Shown here: piece by piece, positions 10,674-24,000 of the stretch
How the letters are laid out: the number at the start of each line of letters is the position of its first letter
Position numbering within the stretch: the first letter of the stretch is position 1
NCBI GenBank assembly: GCA_022496805.1
Contig: CM040093.1
Location: forward strand, 6,472,213-6,536,212
Length of the DNA: 64,000 bases
Reading direction: 5' to 3'
From: Pohlia nutans
Taxonomy: Eukaryota > Streptophyta > Bryopsida > Bryales > Mniaceae
Made by a program: the position numbers and the translations under genes
Notes under the pieces: generated by a model
Databases searched by the model: none
What the model saw: only the letters and a program-made list of their open reading frames with translations
Told to the model about the DNA's origin: nothing

Positions 10674-13600
10674 TCATTGAACCATGTTAATCCTCTTGTC
10701 TGTGATGGGCAAAGGTGCTGCCTGCTGAGCAATGTGAGGGTGCTCAGATCCCTTGTACACCTTCAGATGCGTAAAAAGCCTTCTCCCCAACTGTTTCAAT
10801 CAACACACTTGTGATTTTCAGCACCAAACGATAGCCTATTCAACCATTCTTCTCCTGTGCCAAGGTAAACCACTCTATTTGTGATCACTTTGTGATCACT
10901 ATTTATCGGTGTCTTCCGTTTAACCCGTAAAGGACAAAGAAGCCTGAATTGAGCCGAGTCATTTTTGAGTAAGTTCTACGTGGACTTCCTTTAGTTAAAA
11001 TTTATTTGTATTTTGACTAACACGTACAATGTTCTCTATTGATTCCGGTGATATAAAACATAATTCCATCTTAATTATCTATTTTTCAATATTATTGATT
11101 TGTCATTCTGGAACCATGAATCCTTGGTCCTTTAGGGGTTAAAATTTTGTTATGTACAGTGCCCACAAAGAAGTTTACGTTCATTCAGTTTTTCAAAGAA
11201 TTGAATCAAATAATTAAATTTATAAAAAATATTTATATTTATATTTATATTTATTAAACCATTTGAAGTGTGAAAAATTACTTCTTTGGACAATTTTTGG
11301 ATCAAATATTAAAAAAATACAATATTTGTATTCAAATTGAACATTTTTGAACTAAAAACTTCAAACATTGATATTTTAGTAAATATGACCCCAAAACTCA
11401 TGATTTTTGTTTTTACATGATTCTACAAAGGATTTGCATTCTTTCCATTGAAAGTTTTATAAACCATAAGTAACAAAATTTGTATACATAGTTTTTTGAA
11501 TTAAGCGTAAAAAATGAAGGTTTGAATTTCAAATAAAAATAGATTTTAGAATTATCTTTTATTATCAAAACTCAATTGTATGTGTGGTTCATCTTGTGCA
11601 CTACAACTTGTCCAAATTAGGCTCAAAGCTTATAATTTTTGTAAATTTTATTGACAATTCTCTGAAAAGTTGAATGAACGTAAACTTCTTTGTGGGCACT
11701 GTACACTATTGATACAGTGGCACAAATAGGGTGGCTTACCTTACATTGAGTCATCCAAAACAGAGTAACAAGAGATTGTGCACTCACCCGACCCTTGGGA
11801 AGCATGCCGCGTACTGCGTGTTCTACAATGCGCTCTGGAATTCTCTTCTGCAAATTGTCGAAAGTCTCCTCTGTCATGCCTCCGGGTCTGCCTGAGTGCC
11901 TCCTGTACAGCTTCTGCGCCCTCTTCTTTCCTGTCACTCCCACCTTCTCTGCATTGATCTGATGCACAGCACACACCTCACATGAGAATTCAAGCTAATC
12001 GCAAGCATCTCTACACATATATAATTTTCATACAATCCTCAATACAGTCCTTAGTCTAATCCTCAATGATTATAAAATTCAAAAACTCACTTAGAATGTC
12101 ACTATTCTCATAACCACATGTCATACTGTGATTCTATTAACAAGAATAAATTCATTCTTTGAAATGATGGATTCCAATGTGCTACTATTCCCTATTTTAA
12201 CATCTGATTTTCATTGAACTCTACATTTTCTAGAACTTTCAAACCATTGCTTTAATCTCTCTCTTTAGCTACAGACAATAACCTCAAAAGATTTACAGAG
12301 CTTTAATGATCACAAAAATATAGACGATTAATAATAAGTTAAGAAGAAGGCAGGAACGTACCACTATAACATACGCGCCCATGTCAATGGACGGAGTGAA
12401 GGAAGGAAGATTTTTCCCCCGAATGTGAATGGCAATGGTGGAGGCCAGGCGACCCAAGCGCTTATCGGCTGCATCCACGATGTACCACTTTTTCTCCACA
12501 TTCTTATGATCATCGGCTTTAGGGTAGTATGTCGTGTTCCACACGTCCTGCCATGAAAAACACATCATGCCATTACAATGTGAAGAAAGTCTCGTAACAT
12601 TTAAAGAAGTTGAAACAGAACCAGAAAATGCTCAGGCTCTTCTTAAAAACTGAATATTGAAAAAGGAACTTTCCAGCCAGTCCTATCCTATCCAGAAGAA
12701 GCACCTTCACGTTCTGTTAAATATTCGCATCTATGACAGGGCCCAATCACGTTAAAAATTAGACCTGAGCCACATTGGAAACTAGATGCAACATGAACAA
12801 TGCAGCTTGAAACTGTGAAACAAGTGTTGTATCGCAAGTGTCTCTACCCGAAACAGAAACGTAAACATATGTTTCTTTTCATATAATCTTCAGTGTATAA
12901 TCCTCACAAGAAAATCTATTCGACAATCTTAAAATGCCACTATTCCCGTAACCACATGTCATAAGAAATTCATTCTTTGGAATTGTGGGCACTAACATGA
13001 TACTATTCCTTTTTCAATACGTCTCATTTTCATTGGTCACCATAACTTTCTACATTTTTGAGCCATTGCTTACTCTCTCCCCCATACAAAAACAAACAAG
13101 TTTCAAGATTCTAGACTTCTAGTCCTTGACTTTCTTCTTCTTCGCTTCAGAATTTTCAGGTGATTAGAACGATGGATTACTCGACTTACTTCAAATGGTT
13201 AAAGGAAATCCAGAGCCTAGAGATTGACAAAAACAGTCAAAATAGGGGTTTCTCTCTGCACATTTGGTCAGGCTCTCAAGCCCTAATTTATTCAAATAAA
13301 TCTATCATGCCAGTGATTTATCAAAATCAGATGCTCTCATTCAAAAACACCTAACCTAAAAAGAACACGAGCACGGATTCCATTTTCCCAATGCCTAAGT
13401 TTTTCCAATAAATCTATGCAGGAGAGAGTGAGTTTCGTGAAATTGCTGTCATTCCAAAAACAGTTAACCTAAAAAGGGCAAGACTTACGGGGCCCATTTT
13501 CTCAACGCCTTCGTACATCCACTTGTGCTCAGCGGGAATGAAGCCTCCCTTGGCCTGGACAGTCACGTTTCGTTGCACGAGAGGAACAGCAACGCGCCTC

Positions 13601-13731
13601 CGCAGCGACAGAAGCGAGTGAGAACCAGTGAAAGAGGAGGTGAGGTTTGCTTTAGAGGTGGAGGTGCTGCAGACGGACAGAGAACCAAATTGGGCCGCCA
13701 TAGCTACTACAGCTGGGGACGCCATGGCCAT
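10674..13731 (-). CDS. RPL13: Chloroplast ribosomal protein uL13, copy 1
   Basis: Exons 13489-13731, 12362-12547, 11788-11958 and 10674-10790, all joining in phase 0, give 238 residues. Residues 1 to about 60 are Ser/Ala-rich with few acidic residues, a plastid transit-peptide type. Then [88 protein letters not shown] and [19 protein letters not shown] follow the plant plastid uL13 pattern. The protein sits in the large subunit of the plastid ribosome. The ORF opens at 13785, but 13731 (MAMASP) aligns with the start of copy 2 and is preferred. Intron 3 carries two transposons (10920-11142 and 11155-11703). Introns 1 and 2 share a diverged block. A second copy lies at 49754-52729. Confidence 0.93.
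10920..11142. mobile_element. piggyBac-type MITE, family alpha (inverted)
   Basis: TTAA at 10920-10923 and 11139-11142 flank a 215-bp element with ends CCCGTAAAGGAC and GGTCCTTTAGGGG. Its body is the reverse of the 51919-52157 copy (CCATGAATCCTTGG near the right end). It lies in intron 3 of uL13c copy 1. Confidence 0.8.
11155..11703. mobile_element. Tc1/mariner-like MITE
   Basis: TA dinucleotides (11155-11156, 11702-11703) flank inverted repeats of about 48 bp that begin CAGTGCCCACAAAGAAGTTT, continue with ACGTTCATTCA, and return at 11653-11701. The interior is AT-rich and non-coding. TA flanks and CAGTG ends fit Tc1/mariner elements. It sits 12 bp beyond the piggyBac-type MITE in the same intron. 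Confidence 0.75.
12000..13110. repeat. Diverged ~270-bp block shared by two introns
   Basis: Sequence at about 12000-12290 (intron 2) and 12830-13110 (intron 1) of uL13c copy 1 is alignable: ATCGCAAGNNTCTCTAC, CACTATTCNCGTAACCACATGTCAT, AATTCATTCTTTG, TTTTCATTG and CCATTGCTT recur in the same order. The exon 12362-12547 lies between them. Confidence 0.55.
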
Positions 13732-14453
13732 TGAGCTTCTCTTCACCTGCAATGCCAATGCTGCAAGCTTGAATTTGTGAAGCAACGACAGGGAGAAGAG
13801 CGAGAGGGAGCAACTGCATCGATGGATAAGGCGAGGAACCCCAGGTCCTGAATGAGGTCTTCATTTCAGGTCATGAACGAGGTGACGATTCCAGGTCCTC
13901 ACATCTTAGGACTTGGATTCTGCCCATCCGTGCTCTCCGTCTTCATCCGAATTCTTCAAGATTCATCCATGACTTTTCATCATGTTACATGAGTTTTACA
14001 TCCAAGAGTTGCTAGTGATGCTCTATATTATCTACGCAACAACACCAAGAGTTTAGCATTTTATAGTTAGTTTGCAATAGAAATTCACTAGGAGAATCGC
14101 TATACGGGAACATAATGAGAATAATGCTACCTCATGTAGTCACCAAAGGCAATGGCACTCACCGGTTGAATGCCAGTTTAGGACTTCTTGAGCCACACAC
14201 AGTGCATGAAAAGGCCAAGATGTTGAATGAAAAAGACAATGTGTACAAAAAGAACTCACTAAAAGTCAATATGTTGAATGAAAAAAGATAGGATGTATGA
14301 AAAAACATAGAAAAAAAAAAAACAAACAAACCAGCTATGCGTTGTCGTTGGCTTCAAGTTCCAAGTACATTGAATTTGGCACTTGTGGTACTACCGCTAG
14401 TGATACCACCATTTGTCCTTCACCATTTATTATCAATCATTTTGGGGACATTA
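13732..14453. other. Upstream region of uL13c copy 1
   Basis: Promoter and 5' UTR of the minus-strand uL13c gene should lie in the first few hundred bases. I see no further gene. Short direct motifs such as GATGTTGAATGAAAAAGA near 14218 and 14270 are the only visible structure. Confidence 0.35.
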
Positions 14454-14764
14454 GAGTTATCCAAAACAAAATTAGTTTTCAAGTGGAGTTGTAGTGGAGT
14501 TCTCTTCCTATAATTATATTTTCTGACAACCATTGTTTATGAATAGCTTCCATGGTCAGGGCTCTTGGCTTGGGGGAACGTGTGGGAACTTTCATTTAGC
14601 ATTGGGGAGGTCACGAGTTCCACACCCCATGGTGGTACATGGCCTTGCTTTAGATTATTCTCCAACTCACTATAGATTAGTTTTGCAGTTTTTTTGAACT
14701 CAAAACAAGTCTAAGGCGAGGTTGAGATTTCTTTCTACTTTGAGACACTCTTTTTGATTAACTC
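14454..14764. mobile_element. TA-flanked repeat family E, copy 1
   Basis: GAGTTATCC at the left and GTTAACTC-like sequence at the right form short inverted ends, each next to TA. The 311-bp body is non-coding (TGGAGTTCTCTTCCTATAAT, GCATTGGGGAGGTCACGAGT, GCCTTGCTTTAGATTATTCT). A longer copy lies at 16448-16875 and a partial one at about 22050-22274. Confidence 0.6.
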
Positions 14765-14884
14765 TATTTTCCGGTTTCTTTTTATCACGCTTCCAAATCA
14801 AATTCTCAAGCTTAGTTTGCGGCCACGATTCTTTGTTGTGAAGGCAACATCATTCCTCTCTATCCAAACATTTACCACCACTAC

Positions 14885-15238
14885 AGTAAGATATTGATAA
14901 TTTGTGGATGAAATTTTTTGTGATGGGTTGAAATGTAATACTGTAAGAGTGTACTAGTTTTTGGAGATTTTTTATTGCTTAATTTTAGGAGTTGACTTTT
15001 TCAAGAACACTTTTAGACTAAAATCTTCAAAAAATTGGTGGAACAATGTGGCATGAAATGTGGCATAAAAATTTCACAATTCATCCCCTTTCTTATCGGA
15101 TCACACATGAACAAAATTGACTTTCTATAAAAAATTCAGTAAAATTTCCACACCACAAAAAGTGCTTGACAGATGAAAAAATTGTGTATTATTATGTACA
15201 TTGTTCATTTTTAGGTCGGTTGGACGTTTAGGGGTTAA
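14885..15238. repeat. Truncated piggyBac-type MITE, family gamma
   Basis: Matches the right two-thirds of the element at 41954-42531 (AAGATATTGA, TGTGATGGGTT, TTTTTGGAGATTTTT, ACACTTTTAGAC, CACACCACAAAAAGTGC). It ends with GGACGTTTAGGGG and TTAA at 15235-15238. The left end is missing. Confidence 0.65.
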
Positions 15239-15325
15239 ACTGTTCAAATCAATTACTCCTAAAACCTTGATTTTCTACCCTATGCTATAAAGGATTTTTC
15301 TAAAAATCTTCCAACAAAATTTGAA

Positions 15326-15563
15326 TTAACTCCTAAAGGACCAAGAAGCCCAAATTAGGCCTCATGTTTTTTTAGTAGTTTTGAATAGGTTCTACGTGGA
15401 CTTCCTTTTGTTTAGATTTGTTTGTTTTTTGACCAACACATGCATTGTTCTTCACTAATTCTAAAGATACAAAATTTGGTTCAATTTGAATTATATTTTT
15501 CACAATATGATCAATTGAATTTGTCATTTAAAAACCATGAATCCTTGGTCCTATAGGGGTTAA
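15326..15563. mobile_element. piggyBac-type MITE, family alpha
   Basis: TTAA at 15326-15329 and 15560-15563 flank 230 bp with ends CTCCTAAAGGACCAAG and CTTGGTCCTATAGGGG. The body matches 10920-11142 in the same orientation (TTCTACGTGGACTTCCTTTN, CCATGAATCC). Confidence 0.8.
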
Positions 15564-16447
15564 AGAACGATTCTAAAGTAACTCAACCTAATAGTGACGC
15601 CATCATTAATGGGATATCTACATTTAGTACTAAAAAAATGTCCATAGCCTTTAAAACCAGCAATAGTTTTTAAAAATAATTGATAGACTTTGAAGAGGTT
15701 TTTTAGACACCCAATAGGAATCAAAACATTTGATGTTTTAAACGTGTCCAATTAAATGTAGTCTAAGGTAGAAATACAATAAACCAAGAAAATAAGAAGT
15801 TGCAAATCGACCTACTATTTCCAAAAATAGGTGTCAGCTTTTGGTTTTGCTTTTATTACCTCTGATATGAGTGTAGGGGTTGGTTTGCCCAATCCTTAAA
15901 GGATTTACTAAGCCCCTTGGGTTTAGTTTTCTCAATGTTCAAACCCCTTTGACCATGAATTGTTAACTAATGGAAAAAAATTGGATTTTTTTCATGCATT
16001 ATCTGTGACAAAATAGTGTGTAACTACATTTTAAGAATGTAAATTACTCCTATATTTTGAGTTTAAACTCAAAAATACTCCTTTCTAAATTAAAAAATGT
16101 CCTATAACTAAAGGTTAACATTGCCTTGACTCTAAATCCCCCCCTCGGCATTAATGCAAGCATTATTCACCCATGGTCCCCATTTTCTGAAATTTCCATT
16201 TTGGGCACTCCTAGGGTCTTTTTTGACACATTTTTTTTGTAAGTTTTTAGGGCCTACGGCCTAAAATTAGACTAGGAGGACCCTTGTGGGCATTTTAGAC
16301 CTTTGGAAAAGGAAGTTATTTTTTAACGTGGGCCCCTACATGCACAAAATTGGGGGCAATTTTGTCCTCTTGCATTAACGTCGAGGAGGATTTAGAGTCG
16401 GGGTTAACATTGTACATTGAACAACCCTACAACTTTATGAAACAATT
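15564..16447. other. Intergenic, no gene seen
   Basis: AT-rich DNA. A tract at 16120-16400 has paired motifs (GACTCTAAATCC... near 16129 and GGATTTAGAGTCG near 16388) that form an inverted repeat, so a further foldback element is possible. No coding frame was recognised. Confidence 0.35.
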
Positions 16448-16875
16448 GAGTTATCCGAAAACAGAACTGCTTTTCAAGCGGAGTCCAAGTGGAGTTCTCT
16501 TCTTATAATTATATTTTCTGATAACCATTGTTCATGAATATTTTCCATAATCGGTTGGGGGAGTGTGTGAGAACTCTCCTCTAGCATTGGGGAGGTCTCA
16601 AGTTCCACACCTCATAATGGTGCAAGGCCTTGCTTTAGATTATTCTCCAACTCACCATAGACTAGTTTTTTTTTGACACAAATAAAGGGAGACCTTTACT
16701 ACAAAAAGAGTACAAATACAACCAGGAACCAGCCAAGGCCAAGAGAGAGAGGAAGAGAGGGAAAAGAGAAAAAAGGAGAGAAAAAAGAAGAAGTTTTGCA
16801 GTCTTTTGAACTCAAAACGAATCTTAGGTGAGTTTAGGTTTCTTTCCACTTTGAGACACTTTTTTCGTTAACTCT
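16448..16875. mobile_element. Repeat family E, copy 2 with insertion
   Basis: Same ends and body as 14454-14764. It is interrupted at about 16672-16795 by an unrelated purine-rich insert (GACACAAATAAAGGGAGACC, later AGAGAGAGAGGAAGAGAGG). The right part (TTTGAACTCAAAACGA, TTTGAGACAC) then resumes. Confidence 0.6.
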
Positions 16876-18019
16876 AATCTAAAATTACCAAAAACCGTGT
16901 TACCATGTTTTTCTGGAAAGTGACGGTGCATGTTCTCATGTTCCAATAGCTTCGACCTTGATCCGCGTGAACAGAAATGAGGTACAATATAAGCTTAGTA
17001 TACACAGATGCAACCTGGAAGCTCAAATGAGCCTGTACGTTTACGCAGGGGCGAGTTTCCGCATACACAACATTAATCCTTGCCTCCGTCACTCACTGGA
17101 AACAAATCACTCATCCGTCTACGCGTTTTCAAAAGCAAGAAAAACTGAAATGGGTTGTGACCGCCGCCTACCTCATAAATGGTTGCAACCTTCACAGGCT
17201 CCGCAATCAACACATAAGTTACAGTTTGTTTAGTTTTATTTTAAAAAAGAAACCGTGTGCAATACGGAAGTTACGGTGCACATACCTTCCTTCATGTGCA
17301 TGGGATATTCCAGTCTAGCAGATTCCCACGATCAGGGCTGACAGGTCGGTGTGACACACACACTCACAGGCAAATCAACAATGTTTGCATCCCAGGATAA
17401 GCCGGCCTTGACCTTGCGATGCATCGCAAGTCAACGCGTCCAGTCAGCTCCTGCACACGCGACTTGCAAGCTCTTTTTCTCTCGGCGTCTACTTGACCTC
17501 CCTGGCTAGACTTGACCTTTCATATTTCATACGCTTGATCAGCAGCTCTGAAACTAGCCGGCATTGTTGCAGTTTGCAGTTGTCACAAAAGCGGAGCGAG
17601 TTTGTTCAAAACTTCTCGATCTTGTAAGTTTTCACATCCTTTTCATTTCTAGGATTCCTTTCTTGAATGGTGATACTTAATGTAGCATTGCATGATCCGC
17701 CGTAACCTCAATGGAATCCATTTCTGCTGCAACCAAGCATTGGATATGGAGAGCTTATAGTAGAGCCTTGATTGAGGTTATGTCTGGTAATGTGAAAGTA
17801 CAGCTAGCCTCATAATGAATCGCATGTTGTTTCTCACTACTTTCCAGTGTGGTCAGATTGCCTGGACAGTGAATGGCTTAATACTCGATCGTATAGACTT
17901 TGGAAAATTGATGAGCATTACATTTCTGGTTTGATGCGAAATTATGGAATTCAGTGATGTTTGAGACGTACTTACAATAACCAGCTTGCAGGGTGGTGAG
18001 CAATTCAAGGGCGACTGGA
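16876..18019. other. Upstream region of the LRR gene
   Basis: Likely promoter and 5' UTR of the LRR protein gene. Short plus- and minus-strand frames here match nothing I know. No repeat was recognised. Confidence 0.35.
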
Positions 18020-21000
18020 ATGAGAACAAGACAGAGCCAGCTGCCAGCAGGTGGCTGGGCGTTGCTGGCGGTGACAATCGTGGTGTGCAGGCTGTGTGGT
18101 GGCAGTGAGGCTGCAGCTTGCTATGCACAGGATGCGCAGGCGCTCTTAGCGTTCAAGCAGCAGCTTCGGGACCCCAACGGAGCGCTTGCCACATGGAAGG
18201 CAGGCAGCGATTGCTGCCATTGGAATGTAAGTCTCAATGAGACCTCCTTTTTGGAAGCAACCAACGATTAATTAGTTTTTGCTCAACAATCCAATTGTTA
18301 CAAGCATCTAGTAATCCGATTAGTCACTGTGCTACATGGAGGGGAGTAACTCAAGCAACTTGTTTTACGCAACATTTAGGAATCGTAATGTTCTTATAGC
18401 TACTCCCCTAACATTCCTAAAGTATGTTCCCATTTGGTGTTAAGAATGAATCTAATCCAAAAGTGTATCTAAATTATACATTCCTAATACAATTGGTCAC
18501 TTACTAACACCAGACTCTCAATAACAAGTGAGAACATACCTTAACAAATTAATGTACATAGCACCGGGACATAGCAGTAAATGTAAGATCTTAACTGTAG
18601 TAATACTGCCAATGCAAGATGAAACTGACGAGGTTGACTCTGAATGGTTGAAAGAGGAGGATTGTTCTGTTGTGATTGTCATTAGCAGACTTCCCCTCTA
18701 GTTCTAGTGCTGAATTTTGAACTTGTCTAAAACTTGGACTCGTGTTATGATCTTTTAGCATACTTAGAAAGAAACAATGGGCAGTGAAGAATCTGAGCAC
18801 ACAATAAACACAAGATGATCTGCCAGAATCTAATATTTGCAAATTCATTTTTGATATTAACCGCATTATTGCAAATTCGTTTTTGAAATTTATTTTTGAT
18901 ATTTTTGAATAATAGCCAGATTTCGTACATGGAGTCAAGATGTGTAGCCTCTTGAAACCTAGGTATCACCCAGGTATCGCCTAAGTAGCACATGTGTATT
19001 ACCCTGATATTACCTGAAAAGAGTCCAAGGAGCCTGGATTGGTCTTCAAGCCATGGAAACGCAGCAATTTAAATGAATGCTAAACTGTCGCCTGACAAAA
19101 TAAAATAAAAATCACTGTGTACGTGGCAGGGGGTGGACTGTGGTAGCACGGGGCGAGTGGTGAACTTGACAGTGGCGGTCAACGCCCCGCAACGAGGCGG
19201 CAACTTATCAGTGGACCCGAAAGTCAACAATCCAGGGTCGTCCCTGGGCAACTTATCTGCGCTGCGCAACTTGTTCATGGGCAATGTCAACTTCAGCAAA
19301 CCCATCCCACCGGAGCTCGGCAACTTGCACAACCTCGTCATAATGCAGCTCTTCGGCAACGCCTTCACTGGAGACCTCCCACCGACATTCGGACAGCTCA
19401 CCAAACTGCAGCAACTCAGTATAGGTAATGAAATCAATATATATGTATTCGAAGTTCCACCTTACATATATCACGTTTTATTAATTGCAATTGAAATTTA
19501 TACACATTTTCCTATTTGTAGAAGAAGTATAAAAGCATGTGTACATAACATTCTTAAGCAGGTTAGTGAGGCCGGCACCCTTTTCCTAACCCGGCCACCC
19601 AAAAGAATCGGCCTTGATCCTGGCATCTTGGACAGGGAAAAAAGAGAGTAACTTCATCTTACGTGGCTTGAGCTCAACATGCTTTGATTCCAGGATCAAG
19701 GTCGATATTTTTGGGTAATTGGGCTAGTAAAAGGGAGAATGGCCTGATATGGATATCACTTTTACGCGTCACATAGTGTGACTTATGTCTAACTCATTTT
19801 ATGTGTGCGAAAAAATTCATCTTTAACAGGTGCCATGTATATAGTTGCAGCCATGGTAACTATAACTCCATCTAATTTTTGTAATTTTCCAATGTTTTTT
19901 TCTTACCAAAAAGATATTTCTCAAAAATCAAAGAAATATAAGGCCATATCAGATTTAGGTGCGAGTAAAAGCTGCTGAAGAATGTTATGTACTCACCATT
20001 TGGGATTTTCAATCTAACGTTCTATCTTATACTATTTTTGTTCTCAAAAATGAGTTTCCAAACACTAAGACAAAGTTGAGGTGTTTAATTTTGAATCCTC
20101 ACGGTCAAAAATATCTAACATCTTAACGGTGTAAAAAGGAATAAAGTTGATAATGAAAACATCATTTCTTTCACACGATATTAATAATTGTAACGTGGAA
20201 ATGATATTGTGTTCTTTTTGACATTGATTTTTTTTTTTTTAAATTGTTAGACGGGGCCTCGTTCAAGACGGGCATCATGCCGAGCTCATTCTGCAACATG
20301 GTGTCGCTCGTCATTTTGGACGTCGTCGGAGACCTCACTTCAATCCCGCCCTGCTTGTCCACGTCGCTGAAAAAACTCCAGGAGCTTCGGCTGGGCAACA
20401 ACAAACTCAAAGGCCCCATTCCTGTCTGGTTGACTTACTTCCCCGCGTTGACTTTGATCGATATCCATGGCAACTTTTTCACAGGTCGGTGGGCTCATAA
20501 ATTCTTCTCTTGAACTCGTTTGATTTTTATGCTTGAAAATTTTCACTTCCTACAACCCTGGACCTATAATTTGCCATTTCGTGATCATGTGCTTTCTTTT
20601 ATGGATTTTCATTCAAACGTAGTTTCGAAGCAAACTTCTTGTTTGTGAATGAGTTATCATGCTTTTACAATTGCACATCATGCTTTGTAGTAGATTCTAA
20701 GTACCGTTAGTGCTACCATCCAAAATTGGCCGAGTTCAAAAATTGTTAAGCTTAGATTCTTGCCTAGAATAAAGATCTTTATTACGAAGATGTAAACCAT
20801 TTCAACCCAAACCTTGGGATTGGTTCATGTGTTTAGTACTTTGAAAAATCGAAAATACACGACAATCAACATATGATCAATTCATACAATGTCCAAATAA
20901 TGCAACATTGGAATGCCAATAAGACCCAATGTTGGTCTAATTACTAGGGGCAATTTTGGGTGCACATGCTTAAATATGTTTTTATGTCATGTGATAATTT

Positions 21001-24000
21001 TTTCAAAGCAGTTGAATTTGTTGCATATTAATTACGAGTGTGTTGTGTTTGACATGCTTAAATTTGATGTGGCAGGGACCATACCAGCTGCATTTGGGAA
21101 CATGAAAAACCTGCAGTACTTGCTGCTGTCGGAGAATCAGCTCAAGGGCCACATTCCCACGGAGTTGGCCAAGCTGGGCAGCCTGATGAGCTTGGACTTG
21201 AGCCAGAATTTATTGAGTGGGCCAATTCCTCGTGAGTTCAGCCAGTTGAAGAACTTGGTATACGTCAGCTGCCAGCAGAATTTCATCACGGGACCGTTGC
21301 CTCCGGAGCTCGGCTCCCTGCCAAACCTTCAGACTTTGGATTTCTTCCAAAACAACATCACTGGAGGAATTCCGGCAGCCTGGGGAAACATCGGAGGCCC
21401 TAATGTCTACATTGTGCTCAGCTACAACGACTTGACAGGTGTGAATACGACCCGGCAATCCTTTTTCCTTTTTCAAAAGTTTTTTCTGTATTTTTATATC
21501 TGCTTAAACTAAACTTAGGCCATGAAAATAAGTTCTATTGCATTTGATCTTAACTAACAAAATGAAGCTTACCAAGTCTAGTCTCTACTCCACTTTGAAT
21601 TTTTGGAAAACTCTAAAAATTGAGTGTTTTATTGGAGTTACAAGTTCGGTGGGTAACACCATGGTGTAGCAATTTTTTCTAAATTTAGACACATGGATGA
21701 TTTTTCATTTACTGTAATGCTCTTCATTGGGTAACAAAATCGGAATTTTCGAGCATATTTTCTAATAGATATGAATTTTCTTTTCAAACGCTTTAAAAAA
21801 TCATAGAAATATCAAATTTTCACCAAAATTTATGAAAAATTCATGATATACAATAGTAAACACATGGCTTCATCTATTACAAATATAAAGTTGAATTCTT
21901 ATCTTATTTATAGTGGCAAATTTGAGTTGTCGCATGTAAAGCATGATTCCATGGCCATGGTCTCAATTTTTGAATAGCAATAGAGAAAACCGAAAAGAAG
22001 AGAGGTTGCAATAGGAGTCAAACATGAGTCTTGGCACTAAAAATATGATCCACTGTAACATATTCTTAGTGAACAGTAACTTGGTCTCCAATTAAATAGC
22101 AAATGAGGGTTGGGGGAACGTGTTCGCAATTGAGGGTCCCGCAGCCAAGACATTGTCAGGTGCTTGTTTTAGAGTATTTAGAAACTCAACTTAGTCTCAG
22201 TTTTGCACATATTCTCTGCTCAACACGAGTTTTGAGCTGAGTTTCCTCTTTGAGAGCTTCTTTTCGGTTAACTCTAATGAATACTATACATATGAACCTA
22301 CTAAAAGCTTCTCACTCTATAAATGTCTGGATGCAATGCCTCCTTTCCTGGGGATCTAGAACCAACCAAAACATCTTATTAAACTGTTAAAATACTTTCA
22401 TTGGTAGTTTAGAGGAGAGAGAGAGAGAGCATGGAAAATGCTTAGGAGGCCATGAGCATGATTTGGTGGCGTGAAAACTAACCTTGTGGGTTTATAAAAA
22501 TGGGTACAGGCAGCCTTCCAGTGGAGCTTGGCAAGCTCAAAGGGGGGTCTCTTCTGCTAGACCACAACAAGCTGACAGGTGGCATCCCGGCTGCATATGC
22601 CAATCTGGCCGAGCTCGTAGTGGACTACAACCAGCTGTCGGATGTCCATCAAATTGGGCCTCTGGTGAAGAAAAACACCTCCCAAATCTCCACCCTCACT
22701 GCCTCCGGAAACCTCTTCTCCGGCGCCATTCCAACGTGGCTTTCTTCTTTTGACAGCCTTCGTCAGCTCGACCTTTCCCTTAACAAATTCACAGGTAATA
22801 ATCACTCTCTTCTCAACCTCCTTTCCAAAATCAAAAACACAAAAACCAAATTCTAAAAACAAAGTAACACATTGTCAAAACCGACTGTAAACTTTCATCT
22901 TGATCCCCTCGATCAATACCTACCTCTGTGAAAGACATGATTTCAGATAACTCCTAACTTTTGCATATAGTATCCAAAAGACGCATTCTTTAATGCGTTA
23001 AAAATCCTCTTTCACTAGCCAATATAAACATTTCAAGGAGCCTAGTAATATTAACTGTACTCAGTAGCAAAAAAAGGGCAGTTTTGGAATTCAAGGTCAC
23101 TAACGTGGGAATATCATAAACCGTGAAGGCCCAAAAGTTGTGCAATAGATTGACATTGTATCAGTTAAGACTGTGACCATAAATTGTTTTTTTAGGAGAT
23201 TAGTGTTGACCAATTGGCTTCTTGTATTTTCTTTATTTTGGGTAGAATGATGGATCAGCCCATATATTGACTTTGGATTAGTCCTAGTATCGGTTTAAGA
23301 TGAGCAGATGTAACCACTACGGGATTTGAAATACTTCCCACTTAGAAAAATTGTAGAAAAATATCTATATGGGATAAAAATATGAAATCACTTTGCCTCT
23401 TTATGGTTTCTTCTCTTCTATATAGAAAAAATTGAGTCCTAAGATACAATTTTATTTCTAATATCCAAATCTCCTTATTTTCACGGTTTCTGGTATTTCT
23501 ATGCTACAAGGAAACTGTTCAGAGTTGGGGAGTGCATTTGGTCACATTTGGTCACATTTGGTGCTTGTAGTGCGTCATTTTCTAAAAGAAAATGATGCGA
23601 TGACTTGGTTGTTGCAGGTGAAGTACCGGGATTCTTGGGGGAGTTTCAGCAGCTTTTCCAGCTGAACGTGTCCCACAACGCCATCAACAAGCCGTTACCG
23701 CCATTCACAGCGGCCGCACTGGTGTTCCTGGACGCAAGCTACAACCAAATCCCGGGCTCATTTCCATTGAACCTCAACTCACCAAGCATGCTGCAGATTG
23801 ATCTCTCGCACAACAAGCTCACGGGAGCTTTGAGCAACCAGATCGGACAATCCATTTACCTCAACCTCATCTCCCTCCACGTGAGTTACAACAGCCTGAC
23901 GGGGTCCATTCCGTGGAGCTTGGGAAATTTAACCAGCCTGTTCGATCTCGACCTCTCCCACAACAAGCTGTCCGGTGCCATCCCTGCCAGCCTCGGCAAC

